DNA from: Mycolicibacterium iranicum
GTDB lineage: Bacteria > Actinomycetota > Actinomycetes > Mycobacteriales > Mycobacteriaceae
NCBI RefSeq assembly: GCF_002101705.1
Contig: NZ_LQPC01000047.1
Span: 62,001 to 126,000, forward strand
DNA length: 64,000 nucleotides
Reading direction: 5' to 3'
Below, piece after piece: positions 1 to 7,997 of this stretch (positions within the stretch are counted from its first letter, which is position 1; every line of letters begins with the position of its first letter). Below the pieces are notes generated by a model. That model saw nothing but the letters and a program-made list of their open reading frames with translations, had not been told where the DNA came from and made no database searches. Made by a program: the position numbers and the translations under genes.

Positions 1-988
1 CGATGTTGGCGCCGGTGAACAATCCGTTGAGGGCATCCACGCATGACTCGATGCCCTCCCAGATGTGCTCCCGATGGGTCAGCAGGCCCTGTTCTTCCCA
101 ACCGCGGAGCGCGGCGAAGGCCTCGTCGAACCGGCCCCATTCGTCGAGTGCGTTGAAGCCCTGCATCAGTGCGGTTTTCGCGAGCAGATTGACGTAGTTC
201 GCCGGCCCGGGATGCCGGCCCGTCAGATAGCTGGAGATGACGCCGCACAGCACGACGCGGGCTTTGTGCGCGAGCCTGCCCAGCACCGCGTCGAGAATAG
301 GCCCGCCGACGTTGTCGAAGTAGACGTTCACGCCCTGGGGGCAGTGCCTTTTCAGCGCGGCGGGCACGTCCTCGTTTCGGTAGTCGATGCACGCGTCGAA
401 CCCGAAGTCCTCGACGACGGCCTGGCACTTGTGGGGACCACCGGCGATGCCCACCACGCGGGCACCGGCGATCTTGGCGATCTGGCCGGCAACCGATCCG
501 GTGGCACCGGCGGCCGCCGACACGACCACCGTCTCACCCTGTTGCGGGCGCCCGATACCCGTCATCCCGAAGTACGCGGTGGCGCCCGTCGGACCGTAGA
601 TCGACATCACGGCCAGCTGGTCGACCTGATCGCCCCGGCCAGGCACCGGCGTCGTGAAGAGGTCGTCGCGCACGATCGTGTACTCCTGGAAACCGGTCAG
701 GGTGGTCACGATGTCGCCGACAGAGTAGGCGGCGCAACGGGATTCGATGACCTCTCCGATACCGGCGGCCCGGATGACCTCGCCCAACTGGACCGGAGGA
801 AGATAGCTCGGCTGGTCGTCGAGCCACGTCCGCACAGCTGCGTCCAAGCCGACGTACGTCGTGCGCACGAGCGCCTCGCCCTCGCCGGGTTCGGGCGCGG
901 GAACCGTGACGAGCTCCGTGTCATCGGGAGCGACCAGCCCGTCGGGGCGGCGGCGTAACACGATCTGGCGGTTCGTCAGCGTCGACAC
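1..988 (-). CDS. NADP-dependent enone/enoyl reductase, MDR family (C-terminus cut by window edge)
   Basis: About 329 residues are visible and only the last few C-terminal residues should be missing. It is a zinc-free medium-chain dehydrogenase of the leukotriene B4 dehydrogenase/CurA type, a family that reduces activated C=C bonds with NADPH. The N-terminal half is GroES-like (GLDAAVRTWLDDQPSY). The second half is a Rossmann fold with the nucleotide loop SAAAGATGSVAG near residue 150 and the typical ending GLFTGANI. I see no structural-zinc cysteine cluster. The start is the GTG at 988, the first in-frame start after the hairpin at 1003-1065. The substrate is unknown. The hairpin separates it from the fadE-type operon upstream, so it is probably its own transcription unit. 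Confidence 0.85.
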   Translation of the reverse strand, partial: MSTLTNRQIVLRRRPDGLVAPDDTELVTVPAPEPGEGEALVRTTYVGLDAAVRTWLDDQPSYLPPVQLGEVIRAAGIGEVIESRCAAYSVGDIVTTLTGFQEYTIVRDDLFTTPVPGRGDQVDQLAVMSIYGPTGATAYFGMTGIGRPQQGETVVVSAAAGATGSVAGQIAKIAGARVVGIAGGPHKCQAVVEDFGFDACIDYRNEDVPAALKRHCPQGVNVYFDNVGGPILDAVLGRLAHKARVVLCGVISSYLTGRHPGPANYVNLLAKTALMQGFNALDEWGRFDEAFAALRGWEEQGLLTHREHIWEGIESCVDALNGLFTGANI

Positions 989-1002
989 GAGCCAGAACCT
1001 AC

Positions 1003-1065
1003 CGCCGAAACTGCATTCCACGCGCCGAATCGTGCGTGGAGGGCGCGCGGAATGCAGTTTCGGCG
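1003..1065. repeat. Intergenic palindromic element, copy 1
   Basis: Two 17-base arms, CGCCGAAACTGCATTCC (1003-1019) and its exact reverse complement (1049-1065), flank an inner GC-rich stem (CGCGCC at 1021-1026 with GGCGCG at 1042-1047) after one A-C mismatch. The same arms recur at 55904-55966. It lies between the end of the START-like gene and the start of the oxidoreductase, both on the minus strand. It could act as a transcription terminator or be a REP/MITE-like element. The stretch from 1066 to 1165 holds nothing else I can recognise. Confidence 0.85.
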
Positions 1066-1165
1066 AGAACTACACGCGCCATAGCGCTTCCTGCGTCGCC
1101 GTGGCGCTCGAACTGCAGCAGCTGCGCGATCCAACTGCGGTTGCCACCTGTCTCAGGTGCCGACC

Positions 1166-1654
1166 CTATCGGGCGGCGAAGTACTTCTGTCCGTCGGAGG
1201 CCGCGCGGCCGAATGCGGCCCTGACGGCCGGTGCCAAGACCTTGAACGGCAGCTTCAGAGCGCCGACCGGTTCGATGGCCACCAACCAGGTGAAGCGTGT
1301 TCCGGTGCCCTCGGGCTCGATCCGATAGTCCTCGGCGAATCGCCGGAACAGCGGCACGTTGGCCTCGGTCGCGAAGAAGGCGTATCCGCTGCCTTCGGTC
1401 CACTCGAAGAACTGTTCGCGAACCAGGACAGGGCCGGTGCCTACCTCCCGGGTGGTGCCGGCCCCGAACGGGCGAGGGGACGTCCAGGTCAGCGAGCCCA
1501 CCGTGTTGCCCCAGGCGGCCAGCGACTCGTCGGACTGCAGCGACTCCCACACCTGCGCGGGCGGCGTGTCGAAGTGCTTCACATACCGGAACACGTGCGG
1601 TGCGGACGTGAAGAAGCCGGCATCGGCGGGCTTGAGGGCGAACCAGCGGGCCAT
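1166..1654 (-). CDS. SRPBCC (START-like) family protein
   Basis: A protein of 162 residues with the polyketide cyclase/START-like layout: an N-terminal strand (FRYVKHFDTPPAQVWESL), a helix, a curved sheet, and a C-terminal helix (LPFKVLAPAVRAAFGRAA). Members of this family bind small hydrophobic ligands or lipids in a helix-grip cavity. I see no catalytic motif. The ATG at 1654 follows the stop of the acyl-CoA dehydrogenase gene by 14 bases, so the two are almost certainly co-transcribed. A longer in-frame reading upstream overlaps that gene and is not credible. A role beside fatty-acid oxidation is inference from position only. Confidence 0.8.
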   Translation of the reverse strand: MARWFALKPADAGFFTSAPHVFRYVKHFDTPPAQVWESLQSDESLAAWGNTVGSLTWTSPRPFGAGTTREVGTGPVLVREQFFEWTEGSGYAFFATEANVPLFRRFAEDYRIEPEGTGTRFTWLVAIEPVGALKLPFKVLAPAVRAAFGRAASDGQKYFAAR

Positions 1655-1668
1655 AGCAGAAGCTTGGC

Positions 1669-3516
1669 TCAGAAGGCCGCCTCGGGCAACGCCATCAGGT
1701 CGGCGGCGGTGTCGTGGATGTCTTCGACGACCCGGCGCACCGCCGACAGCTGCGGCAGCACGGTGGCCGCGAAGAACGATGCCGTGGCGATCTTGCCCTC
1801 GTAGAACGCGGCATCCTCGGCGGCGGCGCCGGCTTCCAGCGCCGCGTGCGCGACGTGTGCGGCCTCGAGCAACCGCCAGCCGATCATCAGGTCGCCCACT
1901 GCCAGCAGTAGGCGCACCGAGACCACGCCGACCTTGTAGATCTCGTCGGGCTGTTCCGAGGCCGCCAGCAGGTATCCGGTTACTGTCGCCACCATGGCCT
2001 GAACGTCCTCCAGCGCCGCGGCCAACAACGTCGCCTGGGGCTTGAGTCGCGCGTCGCACGAGTCGACGGTGCGGGTGATCTGAGCCGCCACATGGGCAAG
2101 GGCTTCGCCGCGGTCGCGAACGACCTTGCGGAAGAAGAAGTCCAGCGACTGGATTGCGGTGGTGCCTTCGTACAGCGAGTCGATCTTCGAGTCACGGATG
2201 TACTGCTCGATCGGGTAGTCCTGGAGGAAGCCCGAGCCGCCGAGGGTCTGCAGCGATTCGGTCAGCATCTCGTAGGCACGCTCGGAACCGACGCCTTTGA
2301 CGATGGGCAGCAACAGATCGTCGACGCGGTGAGCCATCGACGGGTCGGCGCCGGACGTCAGTGCGGCCACGTCGTCGTTCTGATGCGCTGCGGCGTACAT
2401 GTACAGCGCCCGCAGTCCTTCGGCGTACGCCTTCTGCGTCAGCAGGCTGCGACGCACGTCGGGGTGGTGCATGATCGTCACCCGCGGAGCCGTCTTGTCG
2501 GTCATCTGCGTCAGATCGGACCCCTGGATGCGCTCCTTGGCGTAGGCGAGCGCATTCAGATAGCCGGTCGACAGCGTGCCCGCGGACTTCACGCCGATCG
2601 TCATCCGGGCGTGTTCGATCACGGTGAACATCTGCGCGATGCCTTTGTGGACGTTCCCGACGAGGTACCCGACGGCGGGCCTGCCGTGCGCGCCGAAGGT
2701 GAGTTCGCAGGTCGGGGAGGACTTCAGCCCCATCTTGTGCTCAAGGTTGGTGGTGTAGACGCCGTTGCGCTCGCCGAGCTCAAGCGTCTCGGGGTCGAAC
2801 AGGAACTTCGGTACGTAGAACAGGCTCAGACCCTTGGTACCGGGTCCCGCGCCCTCCGGCCGGGCGAGCACGAGATGGAAGATGTTCTCGGCGGTGTCGC
2901 CGACATCGCCGCCGGAGATGAATCGCTTAACTCCCTCGATATGCCACGTCCCGTCGGGCTGCGCGATCGCCTTCGCGCGCCCCGCGCCCACGTCGGAGCC
3001 GGCATCCGCCTCGGTGAGGACCATCGTCGCCGCCCAGCCCCGCTCCAGTCCTCGAGCGGCCCACATCCGTTGTTGCTCAGTGCCTTCGATGGCGAGCGCA
3101 TGAGCCATCGCGGGACCGAGGGAGTGGAAGAACGCCAGCGCCGGGTTGGCGCAGAAGAACATCTCGCCCAGCGCCCACATCAGCGCCGCGGGCGCAGGGA
3201 CGCCGCCGATCTCCTCGGCGATGCCGACCCGCCACCACCCGGCGTCCTTCACCACGGCCACGGTGCGCTTGATCTCGTCGGAGACCGAGATGGAATGCGT
3301 CGCAGGGTCGAAGATCGGCGGATTGCGGTCGGCATCGGCAAACGTCGCGGCGATCGGCCCCTCGGCCAGGCGCGCGACCTCGTCGAGCATCGTGCGGGCG
3401 ATGTCGGTGTCCAGATCGCCGTAATTGCCGGCATCGAGCACCTCACCGAGGCGCAGGACCTCGAACAGGTTGAAGGCGAGGTCCCGGACGTTGGCGATGT
3501 AGTGCCCTTGAGCCAT
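1669..3516 (-). CDS. Acyl-CoA dehydrogenase, FadE5-like long form
   Basis: A 615-residue flavoenzyme that oxidises acyl-CoA to trans-2-enoyl-CoA. Its length matches the 600-residue FadE5-type subfamily, with an extra C-terminal helical domain, rather than the 380-residue classical enzymes. Visible features: the substrate/FAD segment TMVLTEADAGSDVGAG, the PEGAGPGTKGLSLF segment, and the C-terminal active-site segment IRDSKIDSLYEGTTAIQ, in which Glu450 is the predicted catalytic base. It resembles M. tuberculosis FadE5 (N-terminus NVRDxxFNLFEV) but the genomic context differs, so it is probably a paralogue. It leads the START-like gene in an operon. Paired inverted repeats at 3547-3591 lie just upstream and suggest repressor control. 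Confidence 0.93.
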   Translation of the reverse strand: MAQGHYIANVRDLAFNLFEVLRLGEVLDAGNYGDLDTDIARTMLDEVARLAEGPIAATFADADRNPPIFDPATHSISVSDEIKRTVAVVKDAGWWRVGIAEEIGGVPAPAALMWALGEMFFCANPALAFFHSLGPAMAHALAIEGTEQQRMWAARGLERGWAATMVLTEADAGSDVGAGRAKAIAQPDGTWHIEGVKRFISGGDVGDTAENIFHLVLARPEGAGPGTKGLSLFYVPKFLFDPETLELGERNGVYTTNLEHKMGLKSSPTCELTFGAHGRPAVGYLVGNVHKGIAQMFTVIEHARMTIGVKSAGTLSTGYLNALAYAKERIQGSDLTQMTDKTAPRVTIMHHPDVRRSLLTQKAYAEGLRALYMYAAAHQNDDVAALTSGADPSMAHRVDDLLLPIVKGVGSERAYEMLTESLQTLGGSGFLQDYPIEQYIRDSKIDSLYEGTTAIQSLDFFFRKVVRDRGEALAHVAAQITRTVDSCDARLKPQATLLAAALEDVQAMVATVTGYLLAASEQPDEIYKVGVVSVRLLLAVGDLMIGWRLLEAAHVAHAALEAGAAAEDAAFYEGKIATASFFAATVLPQLSAVRRVVEDIHDTAADLMALPEAAF

Positions 3517-3546
3517 ACCGCGGAGTGTGACGGCTCAGCAAAGACA

Positions 3547-3591
3547 TACGCAAGCGTAACCTGCGCAAACCTACGATTACGCAACCGTAGG
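3547..3591. promoter_or_regulatory. Inverted repeats upstream of acyl-CoA dehydrogenase gene
   Basis: TACGC-AA-GCGTA at 3547-3558 is a five-base inverted repeat. It is followed by CCTACG (3570-3575) and CGTAGG (3586-3591), a six-base dyad with a ten-base spacer. They sit 31-75 bases before the ATG at 3516. Dyads of this size and position are typical TetR-family operators, and fad genes in actinobacteria are often under TetR repressors. No regulator gene is adjacent, so the assignment is inference. Confidence 0.4.
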
Positions 3592-3621
3592 GTGGGTGGT
3601 CACGACCATATGTGACGCCGC

Positions 3622-4329
3622 TCACAGCCGGCATCGACAGTCGTCGTAGGACGCCGATTGCGGAAGCTCGGCCACCACCTCGAGCTTCGTGTCGTCGAAG
3701 GAGAGGAGACCGGCGAGAGGCAGGCTCTCCGGGAGTGGTTCGTCATAGCTCCACGCCGCGTCCTGAACGACGGTGTCACCGGCTACGACGCTCCAGTACG
3801 TCGCGTAACCCTTGTAGTTGCAGTAGGTCGACGTCTCCGAGCGACGGAGCAGTCCGGTGTCGACCAGCGCAGGCGACACATAGAGCCGCGGGTGCAGCGC
3901 AGTCTCGAACACGATGACGGTGTCGACGGTGTCCACCAATGTGACGCCCGCCGCCGTTACGCGCAGGCCGCGGTTGGTGGGGCGGCAGTCGACCCTGTGG
4001 TAGGGGTTGGGCGGGTAATGGACGAGACGGCGGCCTTCCTCCAGCCAGGTGTCCACGGCCTCCCACGGCACCACGACGTAACCCGGCGCCTCGGGGACCT
4101 CGTGGCTGGGAAGATTGCCGACCTCGCCGGCGGCGAAGGCGAAACTCAGCGCCGCGCCGCGCCGATGCACCATCAGCGCGCGTTCGGTGTCGATCACCTC
4201 GCGCCCGTCGAGAAACGCTTGCACGCGCCGTGGATGCGGCTCGATGTACACGAGGTCACCGTCGGTGGGCGGGCTCAGCTGTCCCGCGCGATCGCGGCTG
4301 AGGGGTCCGCTGCCCGCGACCAGGCTCAT
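3622..4329 (-). CDS. DUF427 domain protein (two tandem domains)
   Basis: A protein of 235 residues with two copies of the DUF427 beta fold. The first is around residues 28-105 (IEPHPRRVQAFLDG, then VPWEAVDTWLEEG). The second is around 125-225, with the well-conserved TYCNYKGYATYWSV and AAWSYDEP segments. The biochemical role of DUF427 is not established. The ATG at 4329 is chosen because it directly precedes the first domain; the longer in-frame extension upstream has no family character. It is divergent from the wax ester synthase gene across a 250-base gap. I see no clear operator or DosR-type box in that gap. Confidence 0.8.
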   Translation of the reverse strand: MSLVAGSGPLSRDRAGQLSPPTDGDLVYIEPHPRRVQAFLDGREVIDTERALMVHRRGAALSFAFAAGEVGNLPSHEVPEAPGYVVVPWEAVDTWLEEGRRLVHYPPNPYHRVDCRPTNRGLRVTAAGVTLVDTVDTVIVFETALHPRLYVSPALVDTGLLRRSETSTYCNYKGYATYWSVVAGDTVVQDAAWSYDEPLPESLPLAGLLSFDDTKLEVVAELPQSASYDDCRCRL

Positions 4330-4579
4330 CGAAGTGGCCCGAGGCCAAGCGTTTTCATGCGCGTCATTACGTCCCGCTCTTTCCCTCGCTGTTCGAGATT
4401 CGCCTGAGAGTTTACAAATGATCCGCGAAACGTCACGAAGTCCGATTTTCGTGGAGCTGCCTGCCGATTGAACTTCTGCTAACAAGGATTGGCAGTTCCC
4501 TCGATCGCCGTCGAAGTGGGCGAAATTTGGGTGGAATGGGTATGACACTTCGCGTATCGACGACTGACGGGGGTGGCAC

Positions 4580-6010
4580 GTGAGACGACTCAATGGCGTC
4601 GACGCCATGATGCTGTACAGCGAGACGCCGGAGATCCACATGCACACCCTCAAGATCGGCGTGCTGGACGTGTCGGACGTCGGCGGTTTCGACTTCGAGC
4701 TGTTTCGCAAGATCGCCCTGCCACGTCTTCATGCACTCGCTCCGCTGCGCTACCAATTGGTGGACATCCCGATGAAGTTGCACCACCCGATGTGGGTACA
4801 GAACGCCGAGATCGACGTCGACTACCACCTCCGCAAGGCTCGCGTCGCAGAGCCAGGCGGCCGCCGCGAACTCGACCAGCTGATCGGCGAGATCGCCAGC
4901 ACGCCACTGGATCGCAACCATCCACTATGGGAGATGTATATCGCAGATGGACTGGCGGACAACAAGATTGCAGTAATTCACAAGGTTCACCACGTGCTCG
5001 CCGACGGAATGGCATCCGCCAACCAGTTGGCGATGGCGATTCAGCCCCACCCGCCTGAGATCGGCGGCCAGATGCCCGCGATCCGTCCCGATTCGACGGC
5101 GCCCGGCAACCTGCTTCGGGGTGCTGCGCGCGATCACCTGCGGCAGTTTCGCAGGCTGCCCAAACTGGTGGACGAGACCGCCAAGGGTGTCGTGCGGGTG
5201 CGCAGGAAGGCCAGGGAACGCGGCCCGAATCCCGATCTGGCGCGCAACTTCGCGCCGCCGCCGACCTTCATCAATCATGTCGTCGGCCCCGGGCGTCGTT
5301 TTGCGACGGCGCCGCTGGCGTTGGCTGACGTCAAAGAGACGGCCAGGCATCTGGGCGTAACGCTCAACGACATCGTGCTCGCCACGGCCGCGGGTGCGCT
5401 GCGCGAACTGCAGCTGCGCTACGACGGTGCGGCGGACTCACCGCTGATCGCGGGGGTTCCGGTCAGCGTCAACACGTCACAGGACCGCCTCGCCGGCAAC
5501 GAATTCACCTACATGACACCATCTTTGCCGGTCCACATCGCAGACCCGCTGCAGCGGGTGAGGCTTACTGCGACCTCGACGGCGATCGCGAAGGAGAACC
5601 ACAATCTGCTCGGACCCAACTTGCTGCCGTCCTGGCTGACATACCTGCCACCCGGCATGGCGCCACGTGTTTTTCGCTCGCAGGCTCGCCGCGTGGAGTC
5701 GGCGATGGTGATGAACCTGACGGTGTCCAATGTGCCGGGCCCGCGCGAACGGGGGCGTTTCGAGGGCGCCGTCATCAACGAGATCTATTCGGTCGGCCCG
5801 ATCGTCGCGGGCAGTGGCATGAACATCACGGTGTGGAGCTACGTGGACCAACTCTCCATTTCCGTGCTCACCGACGATCGCACCCTGAAGGATCCGCACG
5901 AGGCCACCGATGCCCTCATTGCATCCTTCTCCGAGATTCGGGAGGCATCCGGCCTGACGGGGGAGTTGACACCCGTCGAGCTCGCCATGCCGACGGCGCC
6001 GGCGCTCTGA
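4580..6010 (+). CDS. Wax ester synthase/diacylglycerol acyltransferase (WS/DGAT, Tgs family)
   Basis: A 476-residue enzyme that transfers acyl-CoA to diacylglycerol or fatty alcohols to store triacylglycerol or wax ester. The catalytic HHxxxDG motif is present as HHVLADG at residues 137-143, followed further on by the family signature around SNVPGPRERG and by NHPLWEMYIADGL upstream. The first residues (LNGVDAMMLYSETPEIHMH) are the normal WS/DGAT N-terminus, which supports the GTG start at 4580. The length is usual for mycobacterial Tgs proteins. It stands alone between a divergent DUF427 gene and an unknown gene. Which Tgs paralogue it corresponds to cannot be told from this window. Confidence 0.92.
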   Translation: MRRLNGVDAMMLYSETPEIHMHTLKIGVLDVSDVGGFDFELFRKIALPRLHALAPLRYQLVDIPMKLHHPMWVQNAEIDVDYHLRKARVAEPGGRRELDQLIGEIASTPLDRNHPLWEMYIADGLADNKIAVIHKVHHVLADGMASANQLAMAIQPHPPEIGGQMPAIRPDSTAPGNLLRGAARDHLRQFRRLPKLVDETAKGVVRVRRKARERGPNPDLARNFAPPPTFINHVVGPGRRFATAPLALADVKETARHLGVTLNDIVLATAAGALRELQLRYDGAADSPLIAGVPVSVNTSQDRLAGNEFTYMTPSLPVHIADPLQRVRLTATSTAIAKENHNLLGPNLLPSWLTYLPPGMAPRVFRSQARRVESAMVMNLTVSNVPGPRERGRFEGAVINEIYSVGPIVAGSGMNITVWSYVDQLSISVLTDDRTLKDPHEATDALIASFSEIREASGLTGELTPVELAMPTAPAL

Positions 6011-6154
6011 TCATCGGAACCTGTTGCCGGAACGCGATTTCGCGCTACGGCGACGCGTAATCGCGCAGCATCGAAACTTTATCGATACTTTACAGATCAG
6101 CTCGATAGTGTCACGCTGTGGAGGGCGCGACGTGACGCGCCGAAGGGTGGCGCA

Positions 6155-6733
6155 ATGACGATGATCGAGTTGGACGACTTCAGGTCGATTCCACGCAGGA
6201 AGACCGGCGTGCGCACGGCCGGAGAGATTATGCGTACCTACGGCATGACAGTGATCGCCGCCGACGTCGACGGGGCTGTCGCCTCAGCCGGCGGCTGGTT
6301 GTGCGACCGGGTCCGGGCGGGCTGGCAGGTCACCGTCTGGGTTCCCGCCGGATCCGACGTGCGAGCACTGACCGTTCTCGGCGTCCACGCCGAGGTGATG
6401 ACGTCGGCAGTCGACGTGCTGCGCGACACGCCTGCCGCCGTCGCGGTCGACGCACGGGTGTTGCGTCACGACGAGCTCAAAAAGGCGGTGTTGGGGGTCG
6501 TCGATGCGGGGCGGGTCGAGGTCACGGTGTGGGGCGCGTCGGCGTTGTTCGGTTCCGACGGGCGCTTCGACGCGGTGCGTCACCAGCTCAGCACCGCAGC
6601 GCGCGCATTCAAGGCCTATGCGATACGGGCAACCGGGCAGCCGCTTGCCGAACAGTCCGCCGAAGAATTCGTCAGCACTGCGCTGTGGTACCCGCCCGAC
6701 GGCGTCGACCTGGTGCCCGTTTCGGGACGCTAG
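6155..6733 (+). CDS. Hypothetical protein
   Basis: A 192-residue soluble protein that I do not recognise. It alternates beta-like valine-rich segments with helices (MTVIAADVDGAVASAGGWL, GWQVTVWVPAG, AVAVDARVLRHDELKKAVLG, RVEVTVWGASALFG), which suggests an alpha/beta fold. No signal peptide, membrane segment or catalytic motif is visible. The ATG at 6155 is accepted, but a later ATG (MRTYGMTVIA) is possible. It follows the WS/DGAT gene after 144 bases that contain an AT-richer patch (6071-6110), so it probably has its own promoter. No functional assignment is offered. Confidence 0.65.
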   Translation: MTMIELDDFRSIPRRKTGVRTAGEIMRTYGMTVIAADVDGAVASAGGWLCDRVRAGWQVTVWVPAGSDVRALTVLGVHAEVMTSAVDVLRDTPAAVAVDARVLRHDELKKAVLGVVDAGRVEVTVWGASALFGSDGRFDAVRHQLSTAARAFKAYAIRATGQPLAEQSAEEFVSTALWYPPDGVDLVPVSGR

Positions 6734-6780
6734 ACGCCGTCACGGCGGTGTGATTCGCGGCCGGCCGTTGGCGACCGGCG

Positions 6781-7035
6781 CTAGCGGGTGTCGCGGTTAC
6801 GTGTGGTGTACCAGCTGCGGGCAACGAAACCCAGCACGAAGAGCGCGAACCCGATGAGGAAAAGATCTTCGACCCTGCCCTGGTGGTTGCCGCGCATCAT
6901 CAGCAGCAGGAACGCGGCGGCCAGGATGCCGCCGATCTGGTAACCGCGGACGCTGCCGGTCGACCAGCCCCACTCCGCAGACGGCACCTCTTCGACGTCC
7001 ACGCCGGTGCGTCGTTCCACCTCGGTGCTTGCCAC
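6781..7035 (-). CDS. DUF2631 small membrane protein
   Basis: A protein of 84 residues: a polar N-terminus (ERRTGVDVEEVPSAEWGWS), then two hydrophobic helices (QIGGILAAAFLLLMM and LFLIGFALFVLGFVA) and a basic tail. This matches the DUF2631 family of small actinobacterial membrane proteins. In M. tuberculosis the gene near mpt70 (Rv2876) appears to be the counterpart, which fits the order seen here. It is divergent from the SDR gene, with 113 bases between the starts. The function is unknown. Confidence 0.75.
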   Translation of the reverse strand: MASTEVERRTGVDVEEVPSAEWGWSTGSVRGYQIGGILAAAFLLLMMRGNHQGRVEDLFLIGFALFVLGFVARSWYTTRNRDTR

Positions 7036-7148
7036 GGCTGGCTCCTCAGGGTCGCAATGGTCGGGAGTGCTTCTTGGGAAGATTCTGACACAGCTCTACT
7101 ACGCGTTGCCGTAGAGCCGGGTCTTTGGCCGCAGTAGGCTGGCCCGTC

Positions 7149-7997
7149 ATGACAGGCGAGCGCCCGGGGAGCCTCTTCGAAGGCAAGGTCGTGCTGGTCA
7201 CCGGCGCTGCGCGTGGCCAGGGACGTGCCCATGCGGTCCGATTCGCCGAAGAGGGCGCAGACGTCATCGCCTACGACTTGTGCGACCAACTCGACTCGGT
7301 CGCCTACCCGATGGCCACCCCCGAGGACCTCGAGGAGACCGCACGCCTTGTCGAGAAGACGGGCCGCCGCATCCTGGCCGAGCGCGGCGATGTCCGCGAT
7401 CGAGACCGTCTCTCCGAGGTGCTCGCCAAAGGTGTCGATGCGTTCGGGCGGCTGGATTTCGTGCTCGCCAACGCCGGCATCCTGCCCGCCGCGGGGGACA
7501 AGGGCCGCGACATCGCCGCGTTCACCGACGCCATCGGCGTGATGCTCAACGGCGTCTACTTCACCATCGACGCGGCGCTGCCCGCACTGCTGCGCAATCC
7601 TGAGGGCGGCGCCGTTGTGATCACCAGCTCCGCGGCGGGATTCACTTCGGTCAGTACCGAATTCGGCACCATGAACCACGGCGCGGCCGGCTACACCGCG
7701 GCCAAGCACGGCGTCGTCGGTCTGATGCGGCACTTCGCCCGCTCGCTGGCGGAGAAGAACATCCGGGTCAACTCGGTCCACCCCGGTGGCGTAGCAACGC
7801 CCATGGTGCTCAACCAGGCGATGGCGGACTGGGTCGGCGAGCACCCGTCGTTCAGTGCCGCTCAGCAGCCGTTGTTGCAGCTGCCGATGATGGAGCCGCG
7901 CGACGTCAGCGACGCGATGGTCTACCTGTGCGGACCGGCAGGCCGCTACGTCACCGGCGTGGCGCTGCCCCTGGACGCAGGCCAAACGCTGAAGTAG
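7149..7997 (+). CDS. Mycofactocin-type short-chain dehydrogenase/reductase
   Basis: A 282-residue SDR with the cofactor loop TGAARGQGRAHAV, an NAG motif (LANAGILPA) and the Ser-Tyr-Lys triad (ITSSAAGF, then YTAAKHG). The TGAARGQGR loop, followed after the second strand by a long insert (CDQLDSVAYPMATPEDLEET), is typical of the SDR subfamily that holds NAD(H) tightly and depends on mycofactocin as electron carrier. The natural substrate is probably an alcohol or sterol but is unknown. The ATG at 7149 (MTGERPGS) is preferred over an upstream GTG. Its stop codon abuts the stop of the convergent photolyase gene with no gap. Confidence 0.88.
   Translation: MTGERPGSLFEGKVVLVTGAARGQGRAHAVRFAEEGADVIAYDLCDQLDSVAYPMATPEDLEETARLVEKTGRRILAERGDVRDRDRLSEVLAKGVDAFGRLDFVLANAGILPAAGDKGRDIAAFTDAIGVMLNGVYFTIDAALPALLRNPEGGAVVITSSAAGFTSVSTEFGTMNHGAAGYTAAKHGVVGLMRHFARSLAEKNIRVNSVHPGGVATPMVLNQAMADWVGEHPSFSAAQQPLLQLPMMEPRDVSDAMVYLCGPAGRYVTGVALPLDAGQTLK

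Noticed and set aside
18..958. Open frame on the plus strand at the left edge
   Set aside because: The minus strand encodes a clear MDR oxidoreductase with a nucleotide loop; the plus-strand reading has no family features.
1003..1065. CRISPR repeat
   Set aside because: Each locus has one inverted pair only, with no regular spacer array and no cas genes.
4330..4579. DosR box before the WS/DGAT gene
   Set aside because: I looked for the dormancy palindrome known from tgs1 and found nothing close to it in this gap.
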